This document shows positions 1 through 11,920 of a stretch of 64,000 nt of DNA, one piece after another. Location of the stretch: positions 50,919,569 to 50,983,568 of the forward strand of contig NC_090746.1 of assembly GCF_036898095.1 (NCBI RefSeq). Direction: 5' to 3'. A program made the position numbers and the translations under genes. This DNA comes from Palaemon carinicauda. Its lineage: Eukaryota; Arthropoda; Malacostraca; Decapoda; Palaemonidae. The notes under the pieces were generated by a model. It was not told the origin of the DNA, searched no databases, and was given only the letters and a program-made list of their open reading frames with translations. Positions within the stretch are counted from its first letter, which is position 1, and each line of letters starts with the position of its first letter.

Positions 1-900
1 TCATCTATGTTCATGATAAGCCTATCAAAGATTTCCTGTCTGAGTATCCTCAAGCATATGATATACTTTGATGTCATGTAAATGGAAGCAGAGTAGTTAA
101 GATCAATTGCCTAGGCATTTACAAATGAGAAACATTTGTAGGTAGTAACTGTATTTGTACTTCACATTTTTCAGTGTCTTGGAACTGTACACATCAGTAA
201 AATATTTCTCAGCTTTGCTTTGTTTGTTCTTATACTGTACCCAAGTGTACCCAAGGCTGGGACTCATCACTGTTTAACCCTCCAATGTAATTTGTGAATC
301 AGAGTCATTAAGAGATTAAGGGGTGTGTCACAAAACAAAGAGTTTTGATGACAGATTTTTTTTTATACAAACCTGTTGATCTTATACATATTGTACTAGT
401 TCCATTCTCTCATTCTTACTGTACCACATTCAGTCTATGCAAAATGAAGATGATAATATTTACATCTACCCCTAGATTGAAAGCTTGAATGTGTGAACAG
501 TAACTTGTATAGCTATTTTTTGCTTCTATCTAAAAGACATAAGACTATGCATCAGGGAACACCTGACTGCAGATGAGTGTTTTGCAAGATTGATGAAGAT
601 AAAAACCATGGTATTTATCATAGGTACAGAGAGACAAAAATAATTGTTTATTTATTCCTACATGTATGCAAACCTTTTGTTCTTTAAAAAAGAGACCGTC
701 GTCAGTAGAGCTGGAACATCCATTAAATTTGTTAATGAGGCAGTTCATAGCAAGTGGTGCCCAAATAAGAGTAGCCCCATCCACCAGCCTGTCTAAGACT
801 CTTCACTTTTGTCTTTAACCACAAGAAGTCTGGACATGGTGTTGCAACCTATCCAAAAGATTTGATCTTCTTCTTTTACTTGTTAAAAAGGGAATGTTGA
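1..900. other. Unassigned AT-rich sequence
   Basis: I see no convincing gene. Reading frames are short and lack recognisable motifs. The segment could be host intergenic DNA or the worn 5' part of the DIRS remnant that becomes recognisable from about position 900. Confidence 0.5.
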
Positions 901-1686
901 TTGTTGATGATAAAAGAAATTTGTATTTGGTAGAGAAAAGGGGGACGCTGCAACTGGTTTATGGCTAATCTGGATACAGGTGCACACTCTTTGTTTCTCT
1001 TGTAGGAGTCAGGATTGTTTGCAATCATCCCCATATGCTGAGTGCAGATCATGGCCTCCTGTATCGTGGCAAGAGTATGTATTGAAGGTGAAGAAGTGAG
1101 CTAAGCCTTCTAAATTTAGTGCTGGTCTTGTCAATGCCCGAGAAGACACCAAGGAGTCTTTCACCTCTCCTTCCCTCATCGAATGCACATGCTACAGCGG
1201 TTGGTTTCTATGTATACTTCCTAGATTGGTCACCTAGTAGTATCCCAGAGTAGTGAGGAGGTCTCGTACAGTGATATCTCTTGATACGAAAGTTTCTGTA
1301 TATGAAAAATTCATATGAAACGAGATACAAAGATTTTTTCGCTTCATATTACAAAAAAAATTTCATGATACGAAGATACCGGTACAAGATTCGCCCGGCC
1401 TCCGAGACTAATTTTAAGATTCATGCGCCGCCAAACTGAAAACTCGCCACCATCCTCCCACATTCCCATTGGTTATCTCCCTACTCTGATGCTAGTTACC
1501 GCCATAAGATCCTGCTCTCCTATTGGTCAGCATCTATCTCCTCATGCATCTGTATCGGAGTTCCTCGACCATTTTCGTTTTGGCAGTGCTATTGTTCACA
1601 TTGAATTAGTGTCGGTGATTTTGATTTCATTCCTTTAGTTACTGTACTGCATCGTGTTGCGTTATTCAACTATTACGTTATTAGCC

Positions 1687-1934
1687 ATGGGTCCCAAGAA
1701 TGTTGCCGATGTTCAAGGAAAGAAGAAGAGGAGGATTATTTCCATGGAGACAAAAAGCTGGAGATAATCAAGAAGTATGAGGCTGTCATGCTGTTGAGTG
1801 TGATCGCTAAGGAATATGGCTGAAATCCGTCAATGAGAGGCACCATCCTTAAGCGGAAGGAAACCATCAAAGAGGCCATTAGTAGGCCAAGGGGAAGCTC
1901 AAAGTGCTCCAAAAAAGCAGAAAAGTTGAAGTGA
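1687..1934 (+). pseudogene. Tigger transposase N-terminus remnant (helix-turn-helix region)
   Basis: Starting at the ATG at 1687, the translation begins MGPKNVADVQGKKKRR and, after a one-base frameshift near 1750, continues with a KLEIIKKYE block and TILKRKETIKEA. This is the pattern of the N-terminal pogo/CENP-B-type DNA-binding domain of TIGD1-like Tigger transposases. A TGA interrupts the frame after EYG, and the DDE catalytic domain is missing. The remnant cannot encode an active transposase. The family call rests on remembered family pattern, not on a search. Confidence 0.75.
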
Positions 1935-2003
1935 TGAAGAAATTGATAAAAAAAAAAAAAAAAAAAATCTGATTTTAAGTTTTTCATAAAGTTGAGTACA
2001 GTA

Positions 2004-2117
2004 TTAATGTTTTCTGCCATTTGTTAATAATGTTTCGTAAGGTTAGGTGTTAATGTTTTCTGCCATTTGGTAATATATTATGTAAAGTTAAGTGTTTATG
2101 TTTTCTGGCGTTTGTCC
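2004..2117 (+). repeat. Imperfect tandem repeat inside the Tigger derivative
   Basis: Three consecutive units of about 45 bases each contain ATGTTTTCTG(C/G)C(A/G)TTTG followed by an AT-rich spacer ending TAAGGTTA or similar. The first two units are the closest. They lie between the transposase remnant and the right terminal repeat. Confidence 0.6.
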
Positions 2118-2460
2118 TCCTCTGCTACCACTTTCGCTTTCGGACATTACCTCACTCCAAGGGTAAGGTTCTACATTTTTGTTACTGTATTTTCCATTTA
2201 TCATTGGATTACTGTACTGGATGATCTAATGATACACTTCATTTACAGGTATCAACGGTTAGGTTAGGTATTGAATGATCCAAATGGTTGTATTTCATTG
2301 TGTTTAGTTCAGTTTAGCTTTATTATGAAATTTAATGTTGTGTATTTGTAGGGCTTGAATGAATTAGGTGATTTACAAGTAAAACGTGACATCATGTAAA
2401 AAAATCACAATACGAAAGTCATTCCGGAACGAAATAATTTTGTATCTTGAGGCATTACTG

Positions 2461-4900
2461 TATGTGTCAGCATTTTATTCAGGCTTTGGCGGTGTGTTGA
2501 GTTCTCCTTATGATAGCTGCACCTCAATGGAGGTTGGAAGCTCTTCTAATGACACGCAGACCACTGAGGATGAGTTTGACCGGCCTTCCTAGATCTAGCA
2601 GGTAGAACCTCTATCATTTCTGAGGGAGCTGATGTCTCAGGCTACCTTGCCCAGTTCTCCCCAGTGCCCATGTCTCTTGTAACGCCTATGATTGCAGGTG
2701 TGGGTGCAGTGAACCCAGCGGTGATTCCCCCTTTGATTCTCAAGCCCCCAAAAATTCTTAAGGTTCACTCACCAGTAAATATGCCTGTGCCATTCCCAAA
2801 GTTGGGAGTAAATTGGCAATGAGACAATTTATCTGTGTGTTGAATTGGTGCTTGATGTCACCCCTGTGTCTGTCTTCCCAAGCCCTGTACCCATTACCCC
2901 GGCCAGTGTACATGTGTCTGTGTTGCAAGCCCCAGTAAGTGTACTTACCACTTCCCCTGTGATAGTGTTCCCATCTTGTGATTCTCATTGCAGCAGTTAG
3001 TGTGGTTTCTCCCCTGGGGGAGCTTTGTCATCAACGGTCACTCAGTTCCCGACTGCTTTGCTTGCAGAGCCTGAGGAGAGAGTTGGCAAGAAAAAGAAAT
3101 GTGTTTTCCTCTTCCTTGTCTGCTTCCTCTTCGACTTTGGATTCTTTACTCTGATGCTCCTTCTAAAAAGTAGTAGTCCAAGAGGTACAGGTAGGCCATT
3201 CGTAGCTATAAGGAGACCACTCCTTGTGAAACCACCTCTCTTTTGTGGGGGGGTTGACAACTCGTGAATGGTTCTTGCTCCAGCCATTATTTGAGGACCA
3301 CTTTGTCTGTTTCCATAGGGGTATTCATCCATTTGCTGTCCTTGACTGTATGGTATGGATCTTCTATATGAAACTCCAGCCATACCATAGTATGTGTGAT
3401 GCGTTGGGCACAAGATGCTACTTCTGGTTGTGTCACAATATGAGTAGTGTGATGTGTTGTATTCTTTCCTGATGGCTATGGATTCTCTTAGGTGTCAGCC
3501 ACGTGTTGAAGGAGCTTTGGTGCCCTATCTCACTTTTCCTACCTGGACAGTGGACTGCTGCTACCTTCTCTGATAGCAGTAGTTGTCATTGCGTGCATGA
3601 GTGCAGCTGACGGACACAGGCTACTGTGGTGAAGGGACCCGTACTCAGTGTTGGTGCTGCCTCCCTACCCTAATCAGTAAAGGGATAAGTGTGGGTTATT
3701 CAGTATCAGGGATCCATTCCCCACTGTTGTAGGATGGCCTGGTCATCATCAGCCCCCAATGACATTGCTTGATCTGTCAGAGCGCTCCTATTTGTGGTGG
3801 GGAATGAATCTTCGGAACACTCTGCAGCACCCTCCTACCGGGTATGAAGGTCTTGGGATTTGTTTGTTTCTAAGGTACTTGACCTTAGCCTGGAACCGGT
3901 GGAGGTAGATAATCTGGAGTCGGAGTGTTCCTTTGTGGATCTTCTTGCACTCACGAACTGGCTGAGGGGACATTTGCTCCGCCTTTAGAGCAAATTTCAG
4001 CCATTGATCAGCACTTTGGTTCCCCTCAGGTTGAGGCCATGTCTAAAGTTGCCCTGGTCAGGTTTGGCTGATTTGGCCCTATTCAAACAAGATCTTGGCC
4101 CCACACAGTTAAGGCAGGTAAGTTTTTGTGTACTGTACTACAGAAAGCGGAGTTATCACCTTTTCAGGTGACTATCTTTGGACAGACTCAAGTCAGAGGA
4201 CACTTGATTTTTGGCCACTGAATATGCTGCCATGGCCTCCCTTAAGCTCTCTCATGGCTTAACGAGTGGTAGAGCGTAGTAACGTACTTTGAAAAATCAA
4301 TAAGGTTATCAGCCCCATAGTCTTTGGAGAAACTGAAGAGTCTCGTGCTGTCTAATGGGAAGGCATTAACCTTTTTAGCATACCTGTTAGCAAAGCAGAT
4401 TCATCACGCAGCTTCCTTCAAGGGCCCTGCGGCCAAACCCTCGGATCCAGTCATGCCTGCGGGATGGGTTGCAAGAAAGACCTATTTGGGCCTTTCCTAG
4501 ACCCCAACTAGGACCACCTGTAGCCTCTTCCACCCAAAGGGAGCCTGAGCAGTCACAGCCCTTTCAAGCCTTCATCTTTCCTTCCTCTCTCAGGGGATGA
4601 AGCAATCAAAGCGTTACTTGCTGAGTCTGACTTAACGCTGTAAGTTACACTTCTGAGCGCCATCCTTTAAAATTTAGATAAGTATCTCCCCCATGCTTCC
4701 TTGATAAGGGCGAGGATGTTGGAATACATAACAACCCATTGGTCATCATACGCCAGATATTTCATTTCAGACTGTTACCAACTTCGAGTAAAGGGGTCCC
4801 TCCTTTGACCATGTACCAATCTTCTTAGTACTGGCCAGGTCCTGCCTATATCCTATGATGGACAGATAAAGGGTTGCTGGAGTCAGTTCTTTTGTTTCTG
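2461..4900 (+). pseudogene. DIRS-like gag remnant of E_a
   Basis: Continuation of the E_a gag after the Tigger insertion. Frame-shifted fragments show an acidic T-x-DEFD motif, a LREL motif, and Pro/Val-rich stretches (3025-3070, 4490-4560) that align in order with the E_b gag remnant at 7267-9640. Stops and indels are frequent, with no open stretch beyond about 120 codons. In intact relatives Gag packages the RNA. Nothing here would be functional. Confidence 0.5.
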
Positions 4901-5255
4901 TATGTAACCAGGTAGACTAACATTTGCTGGGAATTCTCAAGGGACATCTAACCCACCAATTTGTGATTTTCCCAATTTCAAAGAACTAAAGGTTTGTTTA
5001 CTCAAAGGAATAAATAAATTTTAATAAAAGTAATTTGTATTTTTCTTAGCTAACAAACCTGAGTCCTTTAAAATTAAACTTTCCACTTCAACTCCCCCTC
5101 TCAGACCTTAGGCAAAGGTAAAAAGTGAAGTCTTTGACAGGCGGGTGGGTGCTGCTACTTGCCCATGCGCACCACGTGCTATTAACTACCCCATTAACAT
5201 ATTAAAAAAAACACTGTTTTTATGGCTAAGAAAAATACACATTTCTTTTCAAGTT

Positions 5256-6700
5256 TTATATTTTGCAATGATTGACTGACTGGTTGCACCTACCTAGTAT
5301 GTTTTCATGAGAACCAAGCTCATCAAACCCCCTACCAAACAGCTTTCTCCCAGATGCTGAATATTTATCATGTTTCATTTTAGGTTGCTTGGGTGAACAT
5401 TATCTAAATCAAATTAATGGGTTAATAAACGTTAATCAGTAAGATGGTAAACTTCCTAATCATCATATTTAAAGTAATACGCTATTTATAAAAACAGAAG
5501 TTCCGTAAAATAAGTAAAGTAACTTTCTATTAAGCAATGGAGACATACAGAGGGCATTAGTGGAAGTCAAAAGTAGCAATAACTTGCTTTACATCTGACC
5601 TCATAAAAGGAAAATTTTACAAAAAAAAGTGTAATGACAATTAATAAATACAAAAAAAAAAAAAAAACACATTTAGTATATTTTGTCCATATAAATGAGT
5701 ACAGAATATTTTTTAAAAATCTGTCTGCTGTATAAGTTATGTAACAAATCAAGTAAGGGTAAATTATCTGATATGAGGAAGGTCAAGTAGTTTTAGGTTT
5801 CCTTAATAAAGGCCTCTATTTTTAGTATACAATACTGGTCATAACTTGTGGTGTTGGCTGATGACAGCTATAGTTGTTTGTAGATGAATGAAGTCTCAAG
5901 TTATTTTTTTAGTATGTTCCCCTCATTAGAGAATGTACCTTTACTCACCTTACCATTAACTTTCCTGTTGCTTTAGTGGCCTGAAGCCACTCCAAGATGA
6001 GCCAATTAAAGTAGATAGGTTAGAAAGGATACTTGTAGTTAAATAGATCTACATTTTGAAATACAATAATTCAAATGGTTTTACGTTTTTATATAGTATA
6101 TTAAACTCTTATTTTCACATTTTAATTAAAATGACTAAACTTTGTAGTTAACCAGTAACTTCAAAGGATCACAAGATTTCATGTCTGGGATAGGCTTCAC
6201 AAGAAAGTTGTAATTTATATCATACACTACCAGAGAGTGCGACTTAATTGGGAGTGACTGCCAGGTACCAAGTGGACATTAAGTAAACAACCAAGATGGA
6301 AATGAAATAACTTCAAAACCTAAAGAAAATTTATTAACTGGCAGGATTAATGTGCTGATTTAATTCTTACTAAGTTTGGAAACTGCATAGTTCTGTTATG
6401 TTGAATCATCTTTGTTGTAATATTTCTAATTCTTTTTTGTGTGTAATGGTCATGAAAAAACCTTCTAGTGAATCTTCTTGTCATACTGTATTTCAAACCA
6501 GAAATAATCTCTGATCACTAATTTTCAACTACTGTACCATTAAGCCATACCTCAAGACTTCCTAGAAAGGATCTGTAATATCATGAATATTGTCATTGAA
6601 TTGTATTCTCTTCAGAGATCATCTTTGGGAGCAGTGATCATTGCTTTGAATGTATGTTCTTATGTGACATGCAAACCATCGTCCTTTAATTAGGGAGATT
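5256..6700. other. AT-rich sequence without recognisable features
   Basis: No supported gene. The stretch includes a poly(A) run at about 5650-5667 and only short accidental frames. It separates the two related DIRS remnants E_a and E_b. Confidence 0.5.
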
Positions 6701-6919
6701 GATTTAGCACAAGTTGGAGACAGTCGTTAGAATTTGTTAACGAGTTGCTAACTAGCTGATGAAGAGCATGGGTGAGGAGCTCCACTAGGACAGCTCACTT
6801 TTGATTTGGCCACTGATGAGTACAGTATGCATTTAGTGTCAGCACCTTACCAAACATTTTTATTTTCTTTTTCTATTTTGGGAAGTGAATGCATTGTTGG
6901 AATTGTGGAAATTAAGCAA

Positions 6920-9640
6920 GATGTTTATATTTGCCTGGGGAAGGGTGGACATTGCAACCAGTTTATGAGTAAACCAGTTATAGATCCACACTCCCTCAGT
7001 GTGTCTTATAGGGAGCATGATTGTTCACAATTATTTCTATGCACCGAGTGCAGTTTGTGGCCTGTGCAATGGCAGATGTACTTCCTGAAAGGGAAGAAAT
7101 AAGCCAAGCCTTCTGCGCAGTCTGTCTTGGCAATGCCCAAGGAGACTTTGAAGAAGTCTTGACCGCTGCCCCAGTGCATACACCCATAATTCAGTCTCCA
7201 GGGAGTATGCATTATGAGCAAGGACCCCATTGATCTGCATCAGCGGGCTTTTCAGGTTTCGGTGTTGTGTGGAGTACCCCAAATGTTCACGAGACCCTTT
7301 TGGAGGCTGAAAACTCTTCACTTCTTTCCATGCAGACTGCTGATGATGAATTTGACCTAAGGAAATCTTGGGCTTCCTTAGGTCTTTCAGGTAGGCCCTC
7401 CATGACTTTGTTGAGGGAGCTTGTAGCTAAAGCTCCTTCTGCCCCAGCTCCCCGCGTGCCAGTGTCCCCGATGACACCAATGGCAAAAAAGCATGGTGAA
7501 GACCCAAGTGTCAGGGACTCGGGCGGTCCTCCCTGTATGGCCAAGAGGACTGGTAAAGCTCCTAGAGTGATTACTGTGCCAGCGGAAACAGTGCCGGCAC
7601 CGAGAGGTGTTGACCCCAAAGGTTAAGTGCAACTCCATGGTGCTTGTTGCACCAGTGGCCTGGGTTATCCCATTCTCTGCCTCACCCTCTGTGTATCCCA
7701 CCTTTTCCACTCTGCCTGTCACCCCGAGTCTTGTGCAGGGGGGTCCTGGGGTATTTTTCACCTGCTCCATCTGCGTCTGTGATTGTGCCTCCAGCACGAG
7801 GCCGTGTGAGTGTGCCTTTCCTCTCCCCTGTGACAGTATCCCTGTGTTGTTGCTCAGACCTTGACTCCTTTTTTTTTTTTTTTTTTTTTTTTTTGCAAAG
7901 CCTGGAGTGAGAGCCAGGAAGACAAAGATGCATGCTCGTGGTTCTTCGTCCTCTAACTCCTCCTCTTCATCCTCCAACTCTCTTCTTTTAAGATGAAGGA
8001 AAGAAAGAGGTTGAAGAAGTCCAGGAAGGCCAGCCATAGTTGTAGAGAGGGGGCTCCTTTCGACACCATCTTTCTTTTGAGAATGGAGGACAGCACCCAA
8101 GTGTCATCCAACACTATGGGAGCCGAAGCCATGGCCTTGTGTCACTATTGTACCGGTACACATGGCCAGTGCTGTGACCGTATGTGCTGGGCCTGTGGCT
8201 CAGTTACCCGCTTCCCCGGTGGTCCCAAAGTCCCAAGCACTCTCTGTTACCTGGTTGATGGACAAACTTCAGCGACCTCCATCACCCTTCCTTCCATGAC
8301 GGTGGACTCCTGCTCCTTCCTCTTCCAGTGAGATCTCGATCGAACCGGTTGAGAGAATGGCAGCACTCGAGGCTGTCATGGGGTCAGATGGGCATTTTGC
8401 AGCTTGGGGCTGTGGCCGCCTTTCCACCCCAATCCACAGAGGGAGGAGTACTTTGTACTCCATCCTTGTATACTGTGATCCATGCTGGGGGTTTTCCTCC
8501 TTTTGCCATTGGACTTCTCCGCCCTTCATCAGTCCCTGATTACGTACCTGGTTCTGTCCATGGGGCTGGAATGGGTCTATTTGCGGAGGGGGTTGGTTAG
8601 AATCTTGTGAGCGTCCTGCCACACTCTCAAGCCCGTCAGTGCTCAAGGGTACTCAAGATGTGGATGTCATGGGGACATTGGACTGTTGCCTCGTGCTTAC
8701 AGATGCAGACCCCCCCAAATTGGAGAGTTCCCTTGTGGAGGTCCGTACTCTCATCCGTGAGTGCAATGGCCTTGGGGATGTAACCTTGGCACCTCCTTTG
8801 TAAAGAACCTCTGTCATTGATTGGAACATTGGTGTCCCTCAAGGTTCAAGGCCCTCCCTGGAGTTGCCATGATCAAATTTTATTGATTTGGCCTTGGATC
8901 AAGTTGACAATCAGATCTGTGGATCTGAGAACTCGCTCAAATCCAGTTGGTCAAATAAGATCCTGCCCCCTCCACTCTCTGGGCAATCAAGGTTCTATTT
9001 GCCAGAGAATGCTAAGTCAGCCGCTCTTTCTCGTTGGAGAGACTCAGGACAGAAGGCACATCCTTCTTGACCTCTGAGTGATCTTCCTTGACCTCCCTCC
9101 ATTGCTCAACCAGTGGTCATGAGCAGTAATGTATTTCATAAGACACGGGCTATCAACCCCAGAGTCTCTGAGAAGTACAAGAGTCTCGTACTGTCTGATG
9201 GGAAGACTATGACCTTCCTTGCTCTCCAGTCAGCGAACCAGTGGGCTAACTAGTTTTTGAAAAGACGGGATGTGTTGGTTTCCTGTTTCCCAAAACGAAT
9301 TACCCCAGAGGTGTCATTGTCACTGTAGAAATCGTCAGTGCGAGGTGCCATGTCTCTTTTAGGAGTCTTTTGCAGACAGCGGTAGAATTCTGGAGGATTG
9401 TTTCGCATGACTCCCTGATCCCCCGCACTGTTTCTCTAAGGGGCCCAGGCCCTTTGAAGGTAGCAGCGGCTGAATCTTTAGGTGTGGCCAAGCCCACTGG
9501 ATTGGGATCAAGGAAGGGCCCTGCACCCACTGTGAGACCCTGGCCGGCGATCATCCTACTGTATTCCCGAAACTTGTACAACCTTTTCGAGCACCCCAGC
9601 CTTGGCTTTTCAAGAAGGGGGTTGGTGAAGAGAGAGTAGA
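6920..9640 (+). pseudogene. DIRS-like gag remnant of E_b
   Basis: The segment opens with a Cys/His-rich block (GKGGHCNQF, then DPHSLSVSYREHDCSQ, then CTECSLW) in which some Cys positions are changed relative to the E_a copy, where HSLCVSCR is kept. A block at 7267-7620 contains TADDEFDLRKSWASLGLSGR and a LREL motif. Beyond that, fragments are Pro/Ser/Val-rich and frequently frameshifted. A 26-base poly(T) run at 7869-7894 interrupts it. The order matches E_a, so both copies descend from the same gag. Confidence 0.55.
7869..7894 (+). repeat. Poly(T) tract, 26 bases
   Basis: A homopolymer run within the E_b gag remnant that shifts the reading frame. It has no flanking duplication that would mark it as a retrotransposed tail. 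Confidence 0.9.
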
Positions 9641-9984
9641 GTAATGCTAATGCTGTGACTTGCTAGTGAGCGACTTGGCAGAGACAAGGGCCCGAGCCTT
9701 AGGTAGTGAGTGTTCTTCAGAATGGTTACTTAATACCTTTTCAGGACTGCCCCCACCCCCCACTATATCAGTTACTGATAGAGGTCTTTATTGATCGTCC
9801 AACATCACGGAAATCCCTGACCTTGTGGGCAGAGGTGGAGGGGATGTTGGAGAAGAACGTGCTTTAAGTCGTTTGAGGCAGTTCTCCGTGCTTCTACAGT
9901 CAAATCTTCCTGGTAGAGAGGAAGAGAAGTTGACCGGTCATCAACCACTCTCTTCTAACTTGGTTTGTTCATCAAACAAAGCTC

Positions 9985-11490
9985 AAGATGTAAATACACA
10001 TAGTACAATCTATGCTGTCTTATGTCAGAGAGGGAGACTTTATGCTTTTGCTGGACCTGAAGGATGTGTACTTTCAAGTGCATGTTGATCAGTCCTCTCG
10101 AAAGTACGTCCGTTTCTCCCTCTACTGTATGGTGTACCAGTTCAAGACTCTGTGCTTCGGACTGTGTACGGTAACCTAGGTGGTCACCTTGGTAGCCACT
10201 TGGGCCCACTCGCAATAAATACATCTGTTGTTGTACCTCAATGTTTGGTTGATTGTGACAACCTCGGAGAGGCATTTGCTACAGGATTGAGATTGGATTC
10301 TCACAATTTTCCAGAATCTGGGATTGTGATAAACTAGAAGTTGAATCTCATACCCAAGTAGAGGTTGAAGTACTTGGTCATGCTCATAGACACAGCAGCA
10401 CTGAGAGCCTTTCCGTCAGACGATCGCATCAGCAGGCTGAAAGAGGTTGTGCGACCGTTCCTGTACAAGACAGAACTACCTACTTAGCACTGGCAGAGTC
10501 TTCTCAGTCACTTTTCCTCTTTGGAAAGCTCATTCCTCACAGTTGTCTCCACCAGTGATCTCTTCAGTGCTGTCTGAAGGATCACTGGTCAGCTGACAGG
10601 GATCCCCATTCTGTTCTGTTTCAGTGGTACAGAAAATTTGGGCTGATCTTCCCTGAACTCTGTGCAAGGAAAACCTCACCAAGGGAGTCTAACTCAAGTC
10701 TCCGCCTCCGGACATGCTTCTGTTTTTAGATACGTCGAATGAGTGGTAAGGAGCACATCTAGACGACCCTTTCTTGGGTAGACGGGCATTTACACATCGT
10801 CTTTGAAATGCAATTAGCGTTTCTAGCACTGAAACCATTCAAAGAATGTTTGGGGTGTCACTCAGTAGTGCTGTTGACTAGCAACATGACCGTAGTGGCC
10901 TTCATAAACAAGCAAGGGAGTATTTTATGTTCTTGCATCCTCTTTGCTAGCTGACAAAGCCAATGCACATCTGGGAAATGTTCCACGCTGTGGAATTGTC
11001 AGCTAGGTACATTCCAGGTAAGGGGAATATACTAGAATACTTGCTCAGTTACCCATTGCAGGTTGTGAGGTCGAAGTGGTCCCTACATCCCTGTGTAGTA
11101 GAGAGGCTTATTGCCTTCCAAGGATCAATTTTTTGTCACCTGTCAAAACAGAAAGCTTCCCATGTTTTGCTTCATCATTCCAGACCCATAGGTTGTGTTT
11201 GAAGACACATTCCAACATCTATGGGATCACTTGAATAAGCACATTCTTCTGTTTAACCTGATCCAGCTGTTAATCAACAGTGTTGATTACTCCAGGACTC
11301 AGAATGACCCTGGTGTCTCCCAGAAGACCCCATGCTGAGTGGTATCTGTATCTGCTAGCTCTGCTAGTCCAGGGTCTGAGAAAACAACCCCTGTGGGATT
11401 ACTTTGAATACTTTGATGAAAAAAACCATGTCGGAATGTACCTGAAAAACGTGATAAGTTGGTTTATCGTAAGATTTTTATCATTTTGAT
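9985..11490 (+). pseudogene. DIRS-type RT-RNase H-MT-like polyprotein remnant
   Basis: The frame around 10020-10175 reads SYVREGDFMLLLDLKDVYFQ, then HVDQSSRKYVRF and KTLCFGL, the RT palm A motif and the adjacent conserved FGL block of DIRS elements. The YLDD motif is lost to decay. Later fragments carry LDTSNEW (RNase H start), SARYIPGKGN (conserved block before the last RNase H Asp) and VRSKWSLHP. The MT-like tail then reads approximately PIGCVEDTFQHLWDHLN with LLFNLIQLL. Multiple stops and frameshifts make it non-functional. Confidence 0.65.
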
Positions 11491-11600
11491 TGATCAGCAG
11501 CCCAGAGCTGTGTGGGTATATAAACGAAGTACCAATATCTAGATATTAAAATATGGTTGGGGTCATCTATCATATGCAGAAAAGGATGTCTGGTACGAAG

Positions 11601-11920
11601 AGGTGTCAGATGCCACCTAAAGAATTTTATCCATAAGAAAAGTTAAAGCCTGATTTTGCTCATTTTCATAATTTAGATAGAGATGCATGACTAATCTTAT
11701 ATGATAGAGCTTAACTTTATGGAAAACTTTTGATCAGTAAACTATTCTTCAAAATGCCTCACTTGACCTGTGTAGCCATCCAATTTTTTAGATAGCCAAG
11801 CTCTTATCATATAAGATAGTCAGTCTTGCATCTCTATTCCAATTATGAAAATTAATGAAATCTTGGTCTTTAATATTTCTTGTGGATGAAGTTCTTTAGG
11901 TGCATCTAGTCTAGCACCCC
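11601..11920. repeat. Long imperfect palindrome (MITE-like or hairpin repeat)
   Basis: Arms of about 110 bases (about 11601-11715 and 11805-11920) are inverted copies of each other. Matching blocks include CACCTAAAGAA with TTCTTTAGGTG, ATTTTCATAATT with AATTATGAAAAT, and CTTATATGATA with TATCATATAAG. The spacer is about 90 bases. There is no coding content. It could be a foldback MITE or the palindromic remnant of two ITRs brought together. I saw no clear target duplication. Confidence 0.7.

Larger units (their letters stand above)
1269..2460 (+). mobile_element. pogo/Tigger-type DNA transposon derivative
   Basis: Terminal inverted repeats begin CAGTGATATCTC on the left and, read inward from the right, CAGTAATGCCTC; both continue with GATAC-AAA. 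The element is flanked by TA on each side (1267-1268 and 2461-2462), the target duplication of Tc1/mariner-pogo elements. At 1.2 kb it is too short for an autonomous copy. It keeps only the N-terminal transposase coding remnant (1687-1934) and a 3' region with a repeated TTTTCTGCCATTT motif. It lies inside the DIRS gag remnant E_a, so it inserted later. Confidence 0.8.
900..5255 (+). mobile_element. Decayed DIRS retrotransposon remnant (E_a), gag plus 3' end
   Basis: Plus-strand remnant recognised by collinear similarity to the second copy at 6700-11490. Shared blocks are a Cys-rich block (about 940-1090), a TTEDEFD-like stretch followed by a LREL motif (about 2550-2640), and a further gag block around 4200-4430 matching about 9090-9260. 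No RT, RNase H or recombinase is visible, so these were probably deleted. At 4980-5255 there is an ICR-like sequence (TTTTTCTTAGC at about 5051) and its inverted partner GCTAAGAAAAA at about 5225, consistent with the 3' end of a DIRS element. The gag block is interrupted by a pogo/Tigger insertion at 1269-2460. Many stops are present. The left boundary is approximate. Confidence 0.6.
6700..11490 (+). mobile_element. Decayed DIRS retrotransposon (E_b): gag, RT, RNase H, MT-like remnants
   Basis: Plus-strand degenerate copy of the same family as E_a but keeping the polymerase region. In order: a Cys-rich block at 6990-7100, gag remnants to about 9640, an RT palm motif around 10035-10175, RNase H and connection remnants at about 10720-11090, and a DIRS MT-like tail (sequence ending near an FPP-like stretch) at about 11190-11480. 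All frames are broken. No YR or ITR could be recognised; the 3' part appears lost before the palindrome at 11601. Both boundaries are approximate. Confidence 0.65.

Noticed and set aside
7387..8100. 237-codon minus-strand frame containing poly-Lys
   Set aside because: It lies antisense to the E_b gag remnant and its Lys run is the poly(T) tract; no relation to a protein family is visible.
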